The translations under genes and the position numbers were made by a program. From Sulfurisphaera ohwakuensis (GTDB taxonomy: Archaea; Thermoproteota; Thermoprotei_A; Sulfolobales; Sulfolobaceae), in contig NZ_CP045484.1 of assembly GCF_009729055.1 (NCBI RefSeq), forward strand, positions 2,181,834 through 2,245,833: DNA of 64,000 nucleotides, read 5' to 3'. Under the pieces are notes generated by a model, which was not told the DNA's origin, ran no database searches, and worked only from the letters and a program-made list of their open reading frames with translations. Positions 29,440 to 39,078 of this stretch are shown piece by piece. Position 1 is the stretch's first letter. Each line of letters starts with the position of its first letter.

Positions 29440-29724
29440 CATTTCCCTATATAGTTGATTTATTTTTTCTTCGATTTTTTTCTCTATTAATTGTAGTTTT
29501 TCCTTTGTTTTTATATAATCTTCATTTTTCACATACTTTTTAACTTCTTCTATATCATTTCTCAGCCCTTCGTCTTTGAAATTCCATAAACCAGACAATT
29601 CTTTATCTATCCAAGAGAAAATACTTCTTTCTTTTCTTTCATTAATGTGTAATATCACTTTTTCTATTGAAGTTTTTATTAAAATTAAATCTTGTAGCTG
29701 AAAATATTTTTTGTTTACAGACAT
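29428..29724 (-). CDS. Hypothetical helical protein, 98 aa
   Basis: Not recognised. A basic, all-helical protein with heptad-like segments (DLILIKTSIEKVILHINERK and KEKLQLIEKKIEEKINQLY). It converges on the transporter gene. Its 5' side faces the promoter region of the H/ACA and C/D RNA pair. Confidence 0.6.
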   Translation of the reverse strand: MSVNKKYFQLQDLILIKTSIEKVILHINERKERSIFSWIDKELSGLWNFKDEGLRNDIEEVKKYVKNEDYIKTKEKLQLIEKKIEEKINQLYREMLNY

Positions 29725-29763
29725 TAAAGTTAATACTTACTTCAAGGATTAAAATATTAAATA

Positions 29764-29830
29764 CCCCCACTCTCCTCCGGGATCTGAGCCTATGTGTATG
29801 CGATGAGGATCCTCAGCCGAGTGGGGGACA
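29764..29830 (+). ncRNA. Single-hairpin box H/ACA guide sRNA with kink-turn
   Basis: CCCCCACTC (29764-29772) pairs perfectly with GAGTGGGGG (29819-29827), followed at once by ACA (29828-29830). Inside, GGATC (29780-29784) pairs with GATCC (29808-29812), leaving a pocket of TCCTCCG on the 5' side and TCAGCC on the 3' side. The upper stem is interrupted by CTGA (29784-29787) opposite GATGA (29802-29806), the sheared-G.A signature of an L7Ae kink-turn. The pocket top to ACA distance is 15 nt, the canonical value. Such RNAs direct pseudouridylation by Cbf5. The RNA is immediately followed by a C/D RNA on the same strand. Confidence 0.82.
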
Positions 29831-29883
29831 AATGATGATGCCGACATAGACTGAAGAATGAGGAGGGGTCGATTTACTGATGG
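29829..29883 (+). ncRNA. box C/D guide sRNA abutting the UDG start codon
   Basis: C box ATGATGA (29832-29838), guide TGCCGACATAGA (29839-29850), D' CTGA (29851-29854), 3-nt spacer, C' ATGAGGA (29858-29864), guide GGGGTCGATTTA (29865-29876), D CTGA (29877-29880). Both guides are 12 nt; only C' has one mismatch. It begins one base after the ACA of the H/ACA RNA, and the last A of its D box is the A of the next gene's ATG. The complement of the D' guide, TCTATGTCGGCA, resembles the conserved GATGTCGGC of the 23S peptidyl-transferase centre. Confidence 0.88.
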
Positions 29884-30542
29884 ATAGTTTAGAAAAAATA
29901 AAAGAGGAAGTTATTTCTTGTAAGAAGTGCAAATTATGGCAATTTAGAACCAATCCAGTACCTGGTGAAGGAAATCCAAAAGCCGAAATAATGTTTATAG
30001 GAGAAGCACCTGGAGAAAACGAAGATAAAGAAGGAAGACCATTTGTTGGTGCAGCCGGCAAATTACTTACTCAGTTGATTAAGGAAATTTTAGGATTGGA
30101 AAGGGATCAAGTATTTATTACAAACGTAGTGAAATGTAGACCACCAAATAATAGGGATCCAGAGGAAGATGAGATCACGGCTTGTTCTCCTTATCTAGAT
30201 AGGCAGATTGATATTATCATGCCAAAAATCATAATAACTTTAGGAAGACATTCTACAAAATATATTTTTAATAAAATGGGCGAAAATTTTTCGTCCATAA
30301 CAAAAGTTAGGGGTAAAAGCTATGTATGGAAATATAAGGGAAAAGAGATTATAGTTTTTCCAACTTATCATCCTGCTGCGGCACTTTACAATCCTAATCT
30401 AAGGAAAATTCTTGAGGAAGATTTTAAGAAGATAAGAGAGATAGCGATAACCCCAAAAAGGTATACAATTGATTATTTTCTTGGTGGTAAGAATAGATCT
30501 TGGGATAAAAGGGAAGAAAGTGATAGTAACAGCAGCAAGTAA
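29880..30542 (+). CDS. Family 4 uracil-DNA glycosylase (4Fe-4S)
   Basis: 220 residues. Cluster ligands Cys14 and Cys17 (SCKKCKLW), Cys86 (VVKCRPPNN) and Cys102 (TACSPYL) are in the family 4 positions. Motif 1 is [20 protein letters not shown] (41-60) and motif 2 THPAA-like [13 protein letters not shown]. It removes uracil from deaminated DNA, important at high temperature. The ATG at 29880 overlaps the D box of the upstream guide RNA, so the mRNA probably begins inside the guide RNA transcript. The 3' end overlaps the following SDR frame by up to 59 bases. Confidence 0.93.
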   Translation: MDSLEKIKEEVISCKKCKLWQFRTNPVPGEGNPKAEIMFIGEAPGENEDKEGRPFVGAAGKLLTQLIKEILGLERDQVFITNVVKCRPPNNRDPEEDEITACSPYLDRQIDIIMPKIIITLGRHSTKYIFNKMGENFSSITKVRGKSYVWKYKGKEIIVFPTYHPAAALYNPNLRKILEEDFKKIREIAITPKRYTIDYFLGGKNRSWDKREESDSNSSK

Positions 30543-31272
30543 AGGTATAGGTTTTGCAACAGCGAAAAGATTTTTAGAAGAAGGTGCAAAAGTTGTTATA
30601 TCTTCTCATGACGAGAATAATCTAAGGAAAGCTTACGAAAGACTAAAGAATCTTGGTGAAGTAAATTATATAGTAGCAGACTTGACAAAACCATCTGATG
30701 TTGAGAACCTAATAAAGTCTGGTTACAATATTTTAGGCGGGCTGGATGTATTAGTTTATGTCACTGGAAGTCCAAAACCAGGAAATTTATTTGAGTTAAC
30801 AAATGAAGATTGGATTAATGCTTTTTATCTTCTTTTAATGAGTGCTGTTATTGCAGTAAGGGAAGCTGGAAAATTAATGAAAAGTGGTGGTAGAATTATT
30901 CTATCTACATCAATGACATTAAAAGAACCTTTACCTAATTTGGACCTATCTAACGTAGTTAGGTTATCTTTAGCAGGATTAATTAAAGTTTCAGCTAGAG
31001 AATTAGGAGAAAAAGGAATTTTGGTTAACGGAGTAATGCCAGGCTGGACATTAACTGATAGGGTAGATCAACTGGTTAAGGATAGGGCTAAAAGGGAAGG
31101 TAGAAATGAGGAGGAAATAATAAGGGAGATTACCAGAGATGTTCCATTAAAGAGAATTGGAAAACCTGAAGAGGTAGCCAATGTTATTCTATTCTTAGCT
31201 TCTGAGCTTTCAACATACGTAAATGGCGTATTAATTCCAGTAGATGGAGGACTTATTAAGGCAACCCTTTAA
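30484..31272 (+). CDS. Short-chain dehydrogenase/reductase (SDR) with altered active site
   Basis: About 262 residues from GTG 30484; TTG 30469 and 30481 are alternatives. The Rossmann motif [18 protein letters not shown] is near the start and DLTKPSD, VYVTGSPKPGN and GVMPGWTLTDRV follow in SDR order, ending VNGVLIPVDGGL. The catalytic serine region (IILSTSMTLKEP) is present, but where YxxxK is expected the sequence reads SNVVRLSLAGLIKVSARELG, so the usual Tyr and Lys seem replaced. It belongs to the 3-oxoacyl-reductase-like group; the reaction is unknown. It overlaps the UDG gene and is probably co-transcribed. Confidence 0.8.
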   Translation: MVRIDLGIKGKKVIVTAASKGIGFATAKRFLEEGAKVVISSHDENNLRKAYERLKNLGEVNYIVADLTKPSDVENLIKSGYNILGGLDVLVYVTGSPKPGNLFELTNEDWINAFYLLLMSAVIAVREAGKLMKSGGRIILSTSMTLKEPLPNLDLSNVVRLSLAGLIKVSARELGEKGILVNGVMPGWTLTDRVDQLVKDRAKREGRNEEEIIREITRDVPLKRIGKPEEVANVILFLASELSTYVNGVLIPVDGGLIKATL

Positions 31273-31383
31273 AACTATTAGCACTAATAATACTTCCTTT
31301 TTTTCTCTCATTATAGAACGACATAAAATAGTTAGTTAACGATTATATTATAGGATGGAGAAATATGCGTAGAGTGAGGAAAA

Positions 31384-32868
31384 GTGAAGATTATCAACTT
31401 CTACGTCGACAACTTTAGAAGTTTATCAAATATAAGGCTTGAAGATTTAGGTGGGTTAAACGTCATAGTTGGCTACAATGGTTACGGTAAGACTAATTTA
31501 CTTACAGCAATATATCTCTTTATAAAGAATCTTAATGCTGGAATAGAGAAGAGAAGTATTGAAGATAGGGATCAAGAATATATGTTACTATGGAGAGACT
31601 ATGATATCACGAAACCTATAACTATTGGTGGTATAATAGAATTTTCTGAAGAAGAAGTTCAGAGGTCAATTGGCAAATCTCAAAAGATTAAGGTTGAGGT
31701 TGTTAATAAGTTGAGATACAATAATAGATTTATTGAGTGGAGTTTAGAATCTTTTTCTGTAAATAATTCTCCGCCTACAAGAGATCAATTCGAAGAAGTA
31801 AAATCATTATTTTCTTTAGCTTCTCAATCAGTAGAATATGTTCCAATATTCGATCAGACATATTTTGATGCAATATTAAAGAAAATGATAGAAATGAATA
31901 GAAGCCCAATAAACATGAGAAGAAAATGGTATGATTTCGTCAATTTAATAGGAGAAGTAATACCAGAAATTAAAGGAATAGAGTTCTGGGATTCTGGCAA
32001 ACTAGTTTTAAATATTCAAAACTTACCTATTTACATAGATTTAGCAGCTAGTGGTTTTCAAAGAGTTATTCTAATGTTATTTATTTTATGGCTTAGTGGT
32101 AGAAAGATCTTATTACTTGAGGAGCCAGAAGTAAATATGTATCCAACATTACAATCTAGAATAATGAAGCTTATAAAAGACTGGACAAATAATAGTGTTT
32201 TTCAAGTCTTCATAACTACTCATTCTCCTTACATAATTTCGTCTAATGTAGATAATTATATTATTATGAAGAAGAAGAATGGAGTTTCTTCGGCAATCAA
32301 AGTCACATTAGATGAACAATTAAGAACTATAACTGGAATTTTGAGAGTTAACTTAGGAGATGTTCTCTTTAATAGGCTTATTGTTTTAACTAGTGAATTA
32401 GCTGAACCATCAGTTATTTTAAATTGGCTTAGAAGAATAGGGATTTCTAACGACGAGTTAGGAATAGGAATATATAAGGTGAACAATGAGTTAGAACTGC
32501 AATTATGGTTAAAAATGCGTGAAATGTTAGGGTTAGATGTGATTTTCCTAGGCTTGTGTGATAAGATTGATATTAATTTAAAGGACTATTGTGTACCATT
32601 AGGGAGAGAAATAGAGAATTATTATACAAAAGGGAGATTGATCGATGTTATTAGAAAGTTCGGTGTTTATCCGGATGAAAAAGAGTTAAGAGACTTAACT
32701 AAAGAGGAAACCTATCGTTGGTTAGTTAATGTGTTTAAGAAGAGAGGAATTGATTATGATAAGATTAGAAATAGTATAGGTGAGCTAGTAACTATGTATG
32801 ATGGTGTTGAGATGCCTAAAGAAATGGAGATACTTGCAAATAAAATTAAATCTTTAGAATCTATATAA
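31384..32868 (+). CDS. AAA ATPase, OLD-like (RecF/SMC fold) with C-terminal TOPRIM-like region
   Basis: 494 residues from GTG 31384, with GAGGAAAA just upstream. Walker A VGYNGYGKTNLL (about 29-40) follows FYVDNFRSLSNIRLEDLGGLN, the start pattern of AAA15/OLD ATPases. The Walker B and D-loop region is KILLLEEPEVNMYPTLQSRI, then the H-loop FITTHSPYIISS. The C-terminal 170 residues include LTSELAEPSVILNWL and VIFLGLCDKIDINL, where a TOPRIM nuclease core is expected; LTSELAEPS resembles the VEGxxE motif weakly. OLD-family proteins often serve phage or plasmid defence. It has no partner gene such as GajB; the next ORF is a small membrane protein. Confidence 0.78.
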   Translation: MKIINFYVDNFRSLSNIRLEDLGGLNVIVGYNGYGKTNLLTAIYLFIKNLNAGIEKRSIEDRDQEYMLLWRDYDITKPITIGGIIEFSEEEVQRSIGKSQKIKVEVVNKLRYNNRFIEWSLESFSVNNSPPTRDQFEEVKSLFSLASQSVEYVPIFDQTYFDAILKKMIEMNRSPINMRRKWYDFVNLIGEVIPEIKGIEFWDSGKLVLNIQNLPIYIDLAASGFQRVILMLFILWLSGRKILLLEEPEVNMYPTLQSRIMKLIKDWTNNSVFQVFITTHSPYIISSNVDNYIIMKKKNGVSSAIKVTLDEQLRTITGILRVNLGDVLFNRLIVLTSELAEPSVILNWLRRIGISNDELGIGIYKVNNELELQLWLKMREMLGLDVIFLGLCDKIDINLKDYCVPLGREIENYYTKGRLIDVIRKFGVYPDEKELRDLTKEETYRWLVNVFKKRGIDYDKIRNSIGELVTMYDGVEMPKEMEILANKIKSLESI

Positions 32869-32875
32869 TAAAACT

Positions 32876-33160
32876 ATGAGTGAGTTACTATTTGCTATTG
32901 GCTTGACTGCAATATTTTTGGGTCTCATATTAGTAATGGTAGGTCTCTTCTTAGAATTTACGAAGAGTGAAAAAAGAAGAGCAGAAGAGGAAGAAAATAG
33001 GCAAGGAGAACAAAGAAGCGAATATGGAGGAGTTATATTTATAGGACCTATTCCTATAGTTTTTGGAAGCAATAAAAAAATAGCAAAAACTATGTTAATT
33101 TTAGGTATAATAATATTTATTATCTTTTTAATACTTACTATTGTTATAACATACCTCTAG
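32876..33160 (+). CDS. DUF131 / TIGR00304-type small membrane protein
   Basis: 94 residues with two transmembrane helices (about 5-27 and 70-92). Between them lies a charged stretch and [19 protein letters not shown], the hallmark of this archaeal family. Function unknown. It starts 7 bases after the OLD-like ATPase stop and overlaps the convergent glutamate dehydrogenase gene by 17 bases. Confidence 0.8.
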   Translation: MSELLFAIGLTAIFLGLILVMVGLFLEFTKSEKRRAEEEENRQGEQRSEYGGVIFIGPIPIVFGSNKKIAKTMLILGIIIFIIFLILTIVITYL

Positions 33161-34412
33161 CTTTCATAGCATTTACTACTCTTTCAATTGAAATTGCCAT
33201 TGCAGCTGTCCTTAGGTCTTGATCACCTAGTTTGTTATACTTTTGATATACTCCTTCAAATGCGTTTTCCATCCTTTGTATAATTAATTTTCTGGCTTCT
33301 TCTTCGCTCATTATTTCTCCCATTTTATTATTAGCCCATTCTACGTAACTTCCAACAACACCTCCAGCATTAGCTAAAATATCTGGAACTACTGGTATTC
33401 CTCTTTCTTTCATTATAGCATCTGCATCTGCAGTAAGAGGTCCATTAGCCCCTTCTACAATTAATTTAGTCTTTACTTTTGGTGCATTAAACTTGTTTAT
33501 TACATTTTCTAAGGCTGCTGGGATAAGAATATCACATTCAGATATTAGTAATTCGTCATTTGTGACTTTCTTACCAGATGGGTAATTAATTACCGAACCA
33601 GTTGTTTCTTTTATTTCTATTATTTTTTGAACATCAATACCATTAGGATCTATCACACCACCTTTAGAATCGCTTACCCCAATTATTTTTGCACCCATTT
33701 CTTGCAAGAATTTTGCTGTATAAGTACCCACATTTCCAAATCCTTGGATTATTACTGTAGCACCTTCAATTCCACCTAAGAATTTTTTAGCTGAAGCTTT
33801 AGCTATTGTAGCTACACCAAGTCCAGTACTGTATATTCGTGCAGGTAATCCTCCCAGTTCTATAGGTTTACCAGTGAATACTGCAAAATCTGCTTTTCCA
33901 GTTATTTTTATGTACTCATCTAAATACCAGGCCATAATCTGTGGATTAGTATTTACATCTGGTGCTGGTATATCTATATCACTTCCAATATATTTATATA
34001 GTGCATCTACATATCTGCGGGATAATGCTTCTAACTCTTCTTTCGTTAGCTTTGAAGGATCGACCCTTATACCTCCTTTTCCACCGCCATAAGGTAGTTG
34101 AAGTAATGAGTTTTTCCATGTCATCATCATTGACAACGCTATAACTTCGTCTTGTGTAACATCTGGATGATATCTTACTCCACCTTTGTAAGGACCTAAT
34201 GCACTGTTGTGTTGTGATCTCCATCCTACAAATGTTTTTACTTTACCATCAGCTCCTTTTATTTCGATTTTTACCTGGATTACTCTTTCTGGTGTTGATA
34301 AAACTTGTAAAACATCTTCTGTTAGGCCTAGGATTTCACCTACATGATATAACTTTTTAACTTGTTGATCATAAAGATTTGAGGTAAGGGTTTCTTGGAC
34401 TGCTGAATTCAT
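33144..34412 (-). CDS. gdhA: Glutamate dehydrogenase
   Basis: 422 residues, the hexameric archaeal type. The catalytic lysine region is [14 protein letters not shown], with the substrate loop [16 protein letters not shown] before it. The nucleotide-binding domain begins [19 protein letters not shown]. It interconverts glutamate and 2-oxoglutarate plus ammonia with NAD(P)H, linking nitrogen and carbon metabolism. The gene is monocistronic, with a promoter region shared with nothing on its 5' side; the next gene upstream is on the same strand after about 78 bp. Confidence 0.96.
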   Translation of the reverse strand: MNSAVQETLTSNLYDQQVKKLYHVGEILGLTEDVLQVLSTPERVIQVKIEIKGADGKVKTFVGWRSQHNSALGPYKGGVRYHPDVTQDEVIALSMMMTWKNSLLQLPYGGGKGGIRVDPSKLTKEELEALSRRYVDALYKYIGSDIDIPAPDVNTNPQIMAWYLDEYIKITGKADFAVFTGKPIELGGLPARIYSTGLGVATIAKASAKKFLGGIEGATVIIQGFGNVGTYTAKFLQEMGAKIIGVSDSKGGVIDPNGIDVQKIIEIKETTGSVINYPSGKKVTNDELLISECDILIPAALENVINKFNAPKVKTKLIVEGANGPLTADADAIMKERGIPVVPDILANAGGVVGSYVEWANNKMGEIMSEEEARKLIIQRMENAFEGVYQKYNKLGDQDLRTAAMAISIERVVNAMKARGML

Positions 34413-34489
34413 GATCTCGTTCTCTATATTCTCAATCTAAAAATTTTAACTTATCTATATACTTTACTTTAGTTGTTTTAACTTACAAT

Positions 34490-35797
34490 TTATCTCTGTC
34501 TAAAAAGAATAATTATTGCAGAGACTATTACAGTAAACACTATCGCAATTATTAATCCTTCATTAAAGTTTACTAAAGAATAGGGTAAAGTCTTATATGT
34601 CGGAGAAGTAACATTTATATAATTCTGGTTTAAACTTACAAATTGATTTCCTAAATAATCTAATTTTATCGTATAGTTATGAAGTAGATTGCTATAGATA
34701 AGTTCTTCTAATAATATATGTGATTGTTGTGAGAAATACAAGTACACAGTAGTATTAGTACTTACATTTCTATAGAGCATTGCATTTACTATGCTTCCAT
34801 TAACAAGTTTTATAGGGGTAGTATTTACATAATCAAATAATTTTCCATTCCAAGTAATTATAGTATCGTTAGAGGGCATAAATGTTAGAACTAGGTCATT
34901 AATTGGTTTAAAGTATAGTTCAAAATTTACATTTAATCCATAAAAGGTCTCTGGTTCAACAAGTTTTCCTTCATGTGGATAAAGTAAATAAACTATTTGC
35001 CCTACATAATTACCAGATATTAAAGGATAATATGCTTCAACATAGTTGCTGGCTTGTAAGGTCTTTGATGCGGAACTATATAAATATTCTATATATAGAT
35101 AAGGCTGAGATAAATATGGATTTGTATTAGAGTTTAAAGTGATGTTAAATTCGTTATAATAATTTAATAAGCTCATAATTAACGTAGAGCCATTATATGT
35201 TGTAGAATAATTAGCTAAATACCCATTATAAAGTATTTCATATTCTTGGAAATACGATGAGTTATATACTATAAAGTAATTATACGCTGTAATATTTTTT
35301 CCATTTATAGTGTAGTTTTGGATTTTTGCGAAAAACATTACATATGTAGAACCTGTAACTAGAGCATATGTGTTGTTTAATAATAGGAATGGTAATATGT
35401 AAGGATATTTTACGTTCATTATATCTGTAAATAAGTTAATAGAATAATTACCTTGCTGCATAAAAGTAAAATTCTTTGTGAAATTCCCAGAAATAATGAC
35501 ATTAATTTTCGTCCCAGTAATATTGGTTACAGTGTAGTTTATTATATAAGAGGAAATTACTTTTTGTACTGTTGTTGGTTTTACTGTTGTTGTAGTTGTT
35601 TTATTAACTATACTTGACTGTGTTTCGTTAACTGTAATACTCTTTTCTAGTACTATTTTATATTCTAGATTTTTATAAATAGTTATGTTATTAATTACTT
35701 GAACATGATTATAGTTATTATATATGGTTGGCAGTGAATTAGTTATTATTAAAGGCAAGGGTAATATTAACAATAGGAGTAAAATACTTTTAATCAT
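34490..35797 (-). CDS. Exported protein with C-terminal membrane anchor, unknown function
   Basis: 435 residues, not recognised. An N-terminal signal helix (about 3-20, SILLLLLILPLPLIIT) and a C-terminal transmembrane helix (about 408-431, LIIAIVFTVIVSAIIILF) followed by RQR bracket a beta-rich, asparagine- and tyrosine-rich ectodomain with many N-glycosylation sequons. A threonine/valine stretch (NKTTTTTVKPTTVQKV, about residues 65-80) may be an extended linker. The topology is that of a type I surface protein. It diverges from a Nudix gene. Confidence 0.72.
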   Translation of the reverse strand: MIKSILLLLLILPLPLIITNSLPTIYNNYNHVQVINNITIYKNLEYKIVLEKSITVNETQSSIVNKTTTTTVKPTTVQKVISSYIINYTVTNITGTKINVIISGNFTKNFTFMQQGNYSINLFTDIMNVKYPYILPFLLLNNTYALVTGSTYVMFFAKIQNYTINGKNITAYNYFIVYNSSYFQEYEILYNGYLANYSTTYNGSTLIMSLLNYYNEFNITLNSNTNPYLSQPYLYIEYLYSSASKTLQASNYVEAYYPLISGNYVGQIVYLLYPHEGKLVEPETFYGLNVNFELYFKPINDLVLTFMPSNDTIITWNGKLFDYVNTTPIKLVNGSIVNAMLYRNVSTNTTVYLYFSQQSHILLEELIYSNLLHNYTIKLDYLGNQFVSLNQNYINVTSPTYKTLPYSLVNFNEGLIIAIVFTVIVSAIIILFRQR

Positions 35798-35851
35798 CTC
35801 ATTTCTACGTAAACTAACTATATATTAACTTTTTTCCCATGTAAACTTTAT

Positions 35852-36292
35852 ATGGAATATCCTTTAGTAGCAGTAGGAGGGGTTATTTTCAATAAAGATA
35901 GAAAAGTTTTACTTGTTAAAAGAAAAAATCCACCAAATAAAGGTAGTTGGGCTATACCTGGGGGAAAAGTAAAATATGGTGAAACATTAGAAGAAGCTGT
36001 CAAGAGAGAGATTAAAGAAGAGACAAACTTAAATGTAAAGGTAAAGGAGTTATTAGCTATAGTTGAAATAATTAAGGAAGGTTTTCATTATATTATTCTA
36101 GATTTTATATGTGAAAATATTGAAGGAGAACTTATGGCAAATAGTGATGCAGAAGATGCTAGATTTTTCTCCTTTGATGAATTAATAAACATAGCGGTTA
36201 GTCCTACTACTATAGAAATGTTAAAAAGATATTTTGATGGCGAAAAAACGCCAATTATAATAACGGAAAGATCTACTCAAATCTCCAAGTAG
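35852..36292 (+). CDS. Nudix hydrolase
   Basis: 146 residues. The Nudix box [18 protein letters not shown] plus KEETNL fits GX5EX7REUXEEXGU, preceded by [19 protein letters not shown]. It hydrolyses nucleoside-diphosphate derivatives; ADP-ribose pyrophosphatase-like or mutT-like activities are possible. The 3' end overlaps the convergent cysS gene by 20 bases. Confidence 0.9.
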   Translation: MEYPLVAVGGVIFNKDRKVLLVKRKNPPNKGSWAIPGGKVKYGETLEEAVKREIKEETNLNVKVKELLAIVEIIKEGFHYIILDFICENIEGELMANSDAEDARFFSFDELINIAVSPTTIEMLKRYFDGEKTPIIITERSTQISK

Positions 36293-37679
36293 ATTTGTCT
36301 TTACTATCTAATACCTTTACTCCAGCGTTAGCCAAAATAGCTCTTATTTGATCGCTTAAATCGTACATTTTTTTCATTCTGAGCTGATTTCTTATTTCCA
36401 CTACTGCATCTATCACTTTACTTAACATCTCATATGTAGGATAAAATTCTTCATCCATTACACCGAACACGTAGTTGAATTGTCTAAGTGCATCGAATGC
36501 TAACATTGCTGACATAAAGTCTCTACTATACTGTATTTTTCCGAAAACTAGGCTAACAATTTCATGAATATATGATAATGCTTTTGCCGTGTCAAAATCT
36601 TCACTCATGGCAGCATGAAAACCTTTGATTAATTCTATGATATTTCTTTGTATTTGTATATCCTCGTCTTTTGAATAGTACTTAGGACCTTCTTTAATAA
36701 TATCTCTGATTATACTAATTGCATCTTTTAGTCTTGTTAGGGCATTTCTCGCTTGATCTAACGAGTCCTCATTAAAATCAAGACTACTTCTATAATGTGA
36801 TGAAAGATACCAATATCGTAATACTGAGGGTCCCCATTTCTTTAATGCTTCATTAAGTGGAATTATGTTTCCTAGAGACTTACTCATCTTTTCTTTCTTT
36901 ATAGTAAGATAAGATACATGAACCCAATATTTTACCCATTGTTTTCCTAGTAAAGCCTCACTTTGTGCTCTTTCATTTTCATGATGGGGAAAAATAAGAT
37001 CTATTCCTCCACCATGAATATCAAATTCTTCACCTAAATATCTCATTGACATTGTTGAACATTCTATATGCCAACCTGGTCTTCCTTTTCCCCACGGAGA
37101 TTCCCAGTAGGGTTCTCCAGGTTTCCAAGCTTTCCATAACGCAAAATCGTAAGGATTTTTCTTTTCTTTAACAAATTCCTCTCCTTGATTCCATTCTTCT
37201 TTTTTAGTCCCAGAAAGTAATCCATAAGAAGGAAATGAATCAACATCAAAATATACGCTACCGCTCTTTGCTACATACGCATGTCCTTTATCTATCAATT
37301 TTTGTATGAAATTTATAATTTCCTTAATGTGATAGGTTACTCTAGGGTGTTGGTCTATTTCGATCTTTAATTGAGTTAATGCATTAAGGTAGTCTTTTGT
37401 GTAAAAATCTACAATTTCTGTCCAATCTTTACCTGTTTCTTGTGCTTTCTTTATTATCTTATCATCTATATCTGTAATATTTTGAACTCTAATAACGTTA
37501 TATCCTCTTAATCTTAGATATCTAACCATTGCGTCAAAGGATACAAATGTTCTACCGTGTCCTATATGAAGGTAATCATATACTGTTGGACCACATACAT
37601 ACATTTTGACAGTTTGCGGTTCTACGGTCTCTAATGGTTGAATTTTTCTTCCTAACGTATTATAAATTCTGATTTGCAT
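36273..37679 (-). CDS. cysS: Cysteinyl-tRNA synthetase
   Basis: About 468 residues from ATG 37677-37679 ([16 protein letters not shown]); an in-frame start at 37694 is also possible. Zinc and HIGH regions are [19 protein letters not shown], the second zinc site is [15 protein letters not shown] and [11 protein letters not shown], and the KMSKS loop is [12 protein letters not shown] class I synthetase; charges tRNA-Cys. Its start overlaps the end of the PGI/PMI gene by about 20 bases, so the two are translated together. Confidence 0.95.
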   Translation of the reverse strand: MQIRIYNTLGRKIQPLETVEPQTVKMYVCGPTVYDYLHIGHGRTFVSFDAMVRYLRLRGYNVIRVQNITDIDDKIIKKAQETGKDWTEIVDFYTKDYLNALTQLKIEIDQHPRVTYHIKEIINFIQKLIDKGHAYVAKSGSVYFDVDSFPSYGLLSGTKKEEWNQGEEFVKEKKNPYDFALWKAWKPGEPYWESPWGKGRPGWHIECSTMSMRYLGEEFDIHGGGIDLIFPHHENERAQSEALLGKQWVKYWVHVSYLTIKKEKMSKSLGNIIPLNEALKKWGPSVLRYWYLSSHYRSSLDFNEDSLDQARNALTRLKDAISIIRDIIKEGPKYYSKDEDIQIQRNIIELIKGFHAAMSEDFDTAKALSYIHEIVSLVFGKIQYSRDFMSAMLAFDALRQFNYVFGVMDEEFYPTYEMLSKVIDAVVEIRNQLRMKKMYDLSDQIRAILANAGVKVLDSKDKSTWRFE

Positions 37680-38595
37680 TAATATCACCCTCAAACAACT
37701 TAAAGGTTTTTTCCCTTATTTTTGGTATTATATTAAGTTGTTCAGGTTTAACTCCTAATAACATTGCTAGCTTAACTGATGTAAGTCCGGCTAATAGTGT
37801 TAAGCTAGCAATGTTCTTTAAAATTGATTGATATAATGGATATATCTTATATGCGTTAATTAAATTCGCAGACTCTTCATCAAGTTTGTCTGAAACTATA
37901 ACAATCGGATAAAAAGTATAGGGAGAAGGATACGAATACAATTCTATTTCATTATGATTTGCTTCTGGTAACTCATTATAAAATGCAGGATATTTCGCAT
38001 TTTCATTAATTTCTTGTTTAAATCTTTCGGCTATTGGAAGAAAAGTTGATGAATAAATTATCGGTATTTTACCAATAATTTGGGAAGCTAAAATCCCAGA
38101 AATTTCATTTAACTTAGAATAATCTTTAGTTCCCTCTACTAATTCGTTTACATTATAATTCGTCCCTAGACCTTCGTTAATTATTCTAATAAGATAAGTA
38201 AAAATATAGGGGAATACAAATCTGGTTTGTAAACCTTTAGGAAGTTTTATTACCGGTAAATTGTATTTGATTGCTATTTCTTCAATTTTTCCGCCAGATG
38301 TTATTACTATAGCTTTTCTAGTTTTTTTTAGAGAAGTTAATAATGCAAATATTGTTTCTGTAGTATTTCCAGAATAGCTAACTGCAATAACTGTACTCTT
38401 TTCATTTACCTTTACCTTATAACCTCTAAATAATTGGTATTTAACTGGCAGTTCTAATATTTCTAGTATCCTTCCAGGTATTCCGCTTCCTCCTATTCCT
38501 AAATAAACGAGTTCCTCAATCTTTTCTATAATAGGTATATTTGTGTTTAAGGCCTCTTGAAAAAAAATAATCCAATTCTCATATGGATTATTCAC
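37660..38595 (-). CDS. Bifunctional phosphoglucose/phosphomannose isomerase
   Basis: 311 residues. A SIS-type sugar isomerase fold: [18 protein letters not shown], then the phosphate loop [16 protein letters not shown] and [12 protein letters not shown], and the catalytic region [11 protein letters not shown] with the conserved glutamate and histidine. Crenarchaeal PGI/PMI enzymes interconvert glucose 6-P, fructose 6-P and mannose 6-P. It overlaps the gene at 38588 by 8 bases, so three genes (38588, this, cysS) form one unit. Confidence 0.9.
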   Translation of the reverse strand: MNNPYENWIIFFQEALNTNIPIIEKIEELVYLGIGGSGIPGRILEILELPVKYQLFRGYKVKVNEKSTVIAVSYSGNTTETIFALLTSLKKTRKAIVITSGGKIEEIAIKYNLPVIKLPKGLQTRFVFPYIFTYLIRIINEGLGTNYNVNELVEGTKDYSKLNEISGILASQIIGKIPIIYSSTFLPIAERFKQEINENAKYPAFYNELPEANHNEIELYSYPSPYTFYPIVIVSDKLDEESANLINAYKIYPLYQSILKNIASLTLLAGLTSVKLAMLLGVKPEQLNIIPKIREKTFKLFEGDINANQNL

Positions 38596-39028
38596 TTTTA
38601 ATCACCATAGATATATTAATCGATGGTGGATTAGAAGAAATTGATGCAGTTATACTCTCTATCCCAATTTTCTTTAAATTAGGTCTTAATTGCAACAAAG
38701 AAGAGGAAACATAAAGAGATATTATAGATAAATATTCCTCAAAAAGACTAGATATTCTACTGTTAACTAGAGTAGAATAATTTGTGGGTTGTAATAAGAA
38801 TAGTAAGGAAACATTTATTCTCTCTACAAGAATTAAGAAGTTCGAAATAGCTTCATTCCAATTTTGTGACTTTATGGAATTTTCAAGTTTATCAAATATT
38901 TCTAACTGTTTTTTACTTTCTGCCTTTAAAAATTTTAATATTTCAGCCTCATTAAAACTTAAGCCAGCTTCACTTATAGTTTCAAGTTTTTTTATTAAAT
39001 CCTCAAATAGATTTCTTGTTGTCTCCAT
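38588..39028 (-). CDS. Hypothetical protein, 146 aa
   Basis: Not recognised. Mostly helical for residues 1-115 with a short beta hairpin at the end ([20 protein letters not shown]). No cysteine or metal pattern. It is the first gene of the unit containing the PGI/PMI isomerase and cysS, and diverges from the FAD enzyme at 39079 with a 50-bp gap. Confidence 0.7.
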   Translation of the reverse strand: METTRNLFEDLIKKLETISEAGLSFNEAEILKFLKAESKKQLEIFDKLENSIKSQNWNEAISNFLILVERINVSLLFLLQPTNYSTLVNSRISSLFEEYLSIISLYVSSSLLQLRPNLKKIGIESITASISSNPPSINISMVIKSE

Positions 39029-39078
39029 AAAAGAATCTTATTAATACTATATAAAAAGGTCTTCTCTTAATTTAATGT

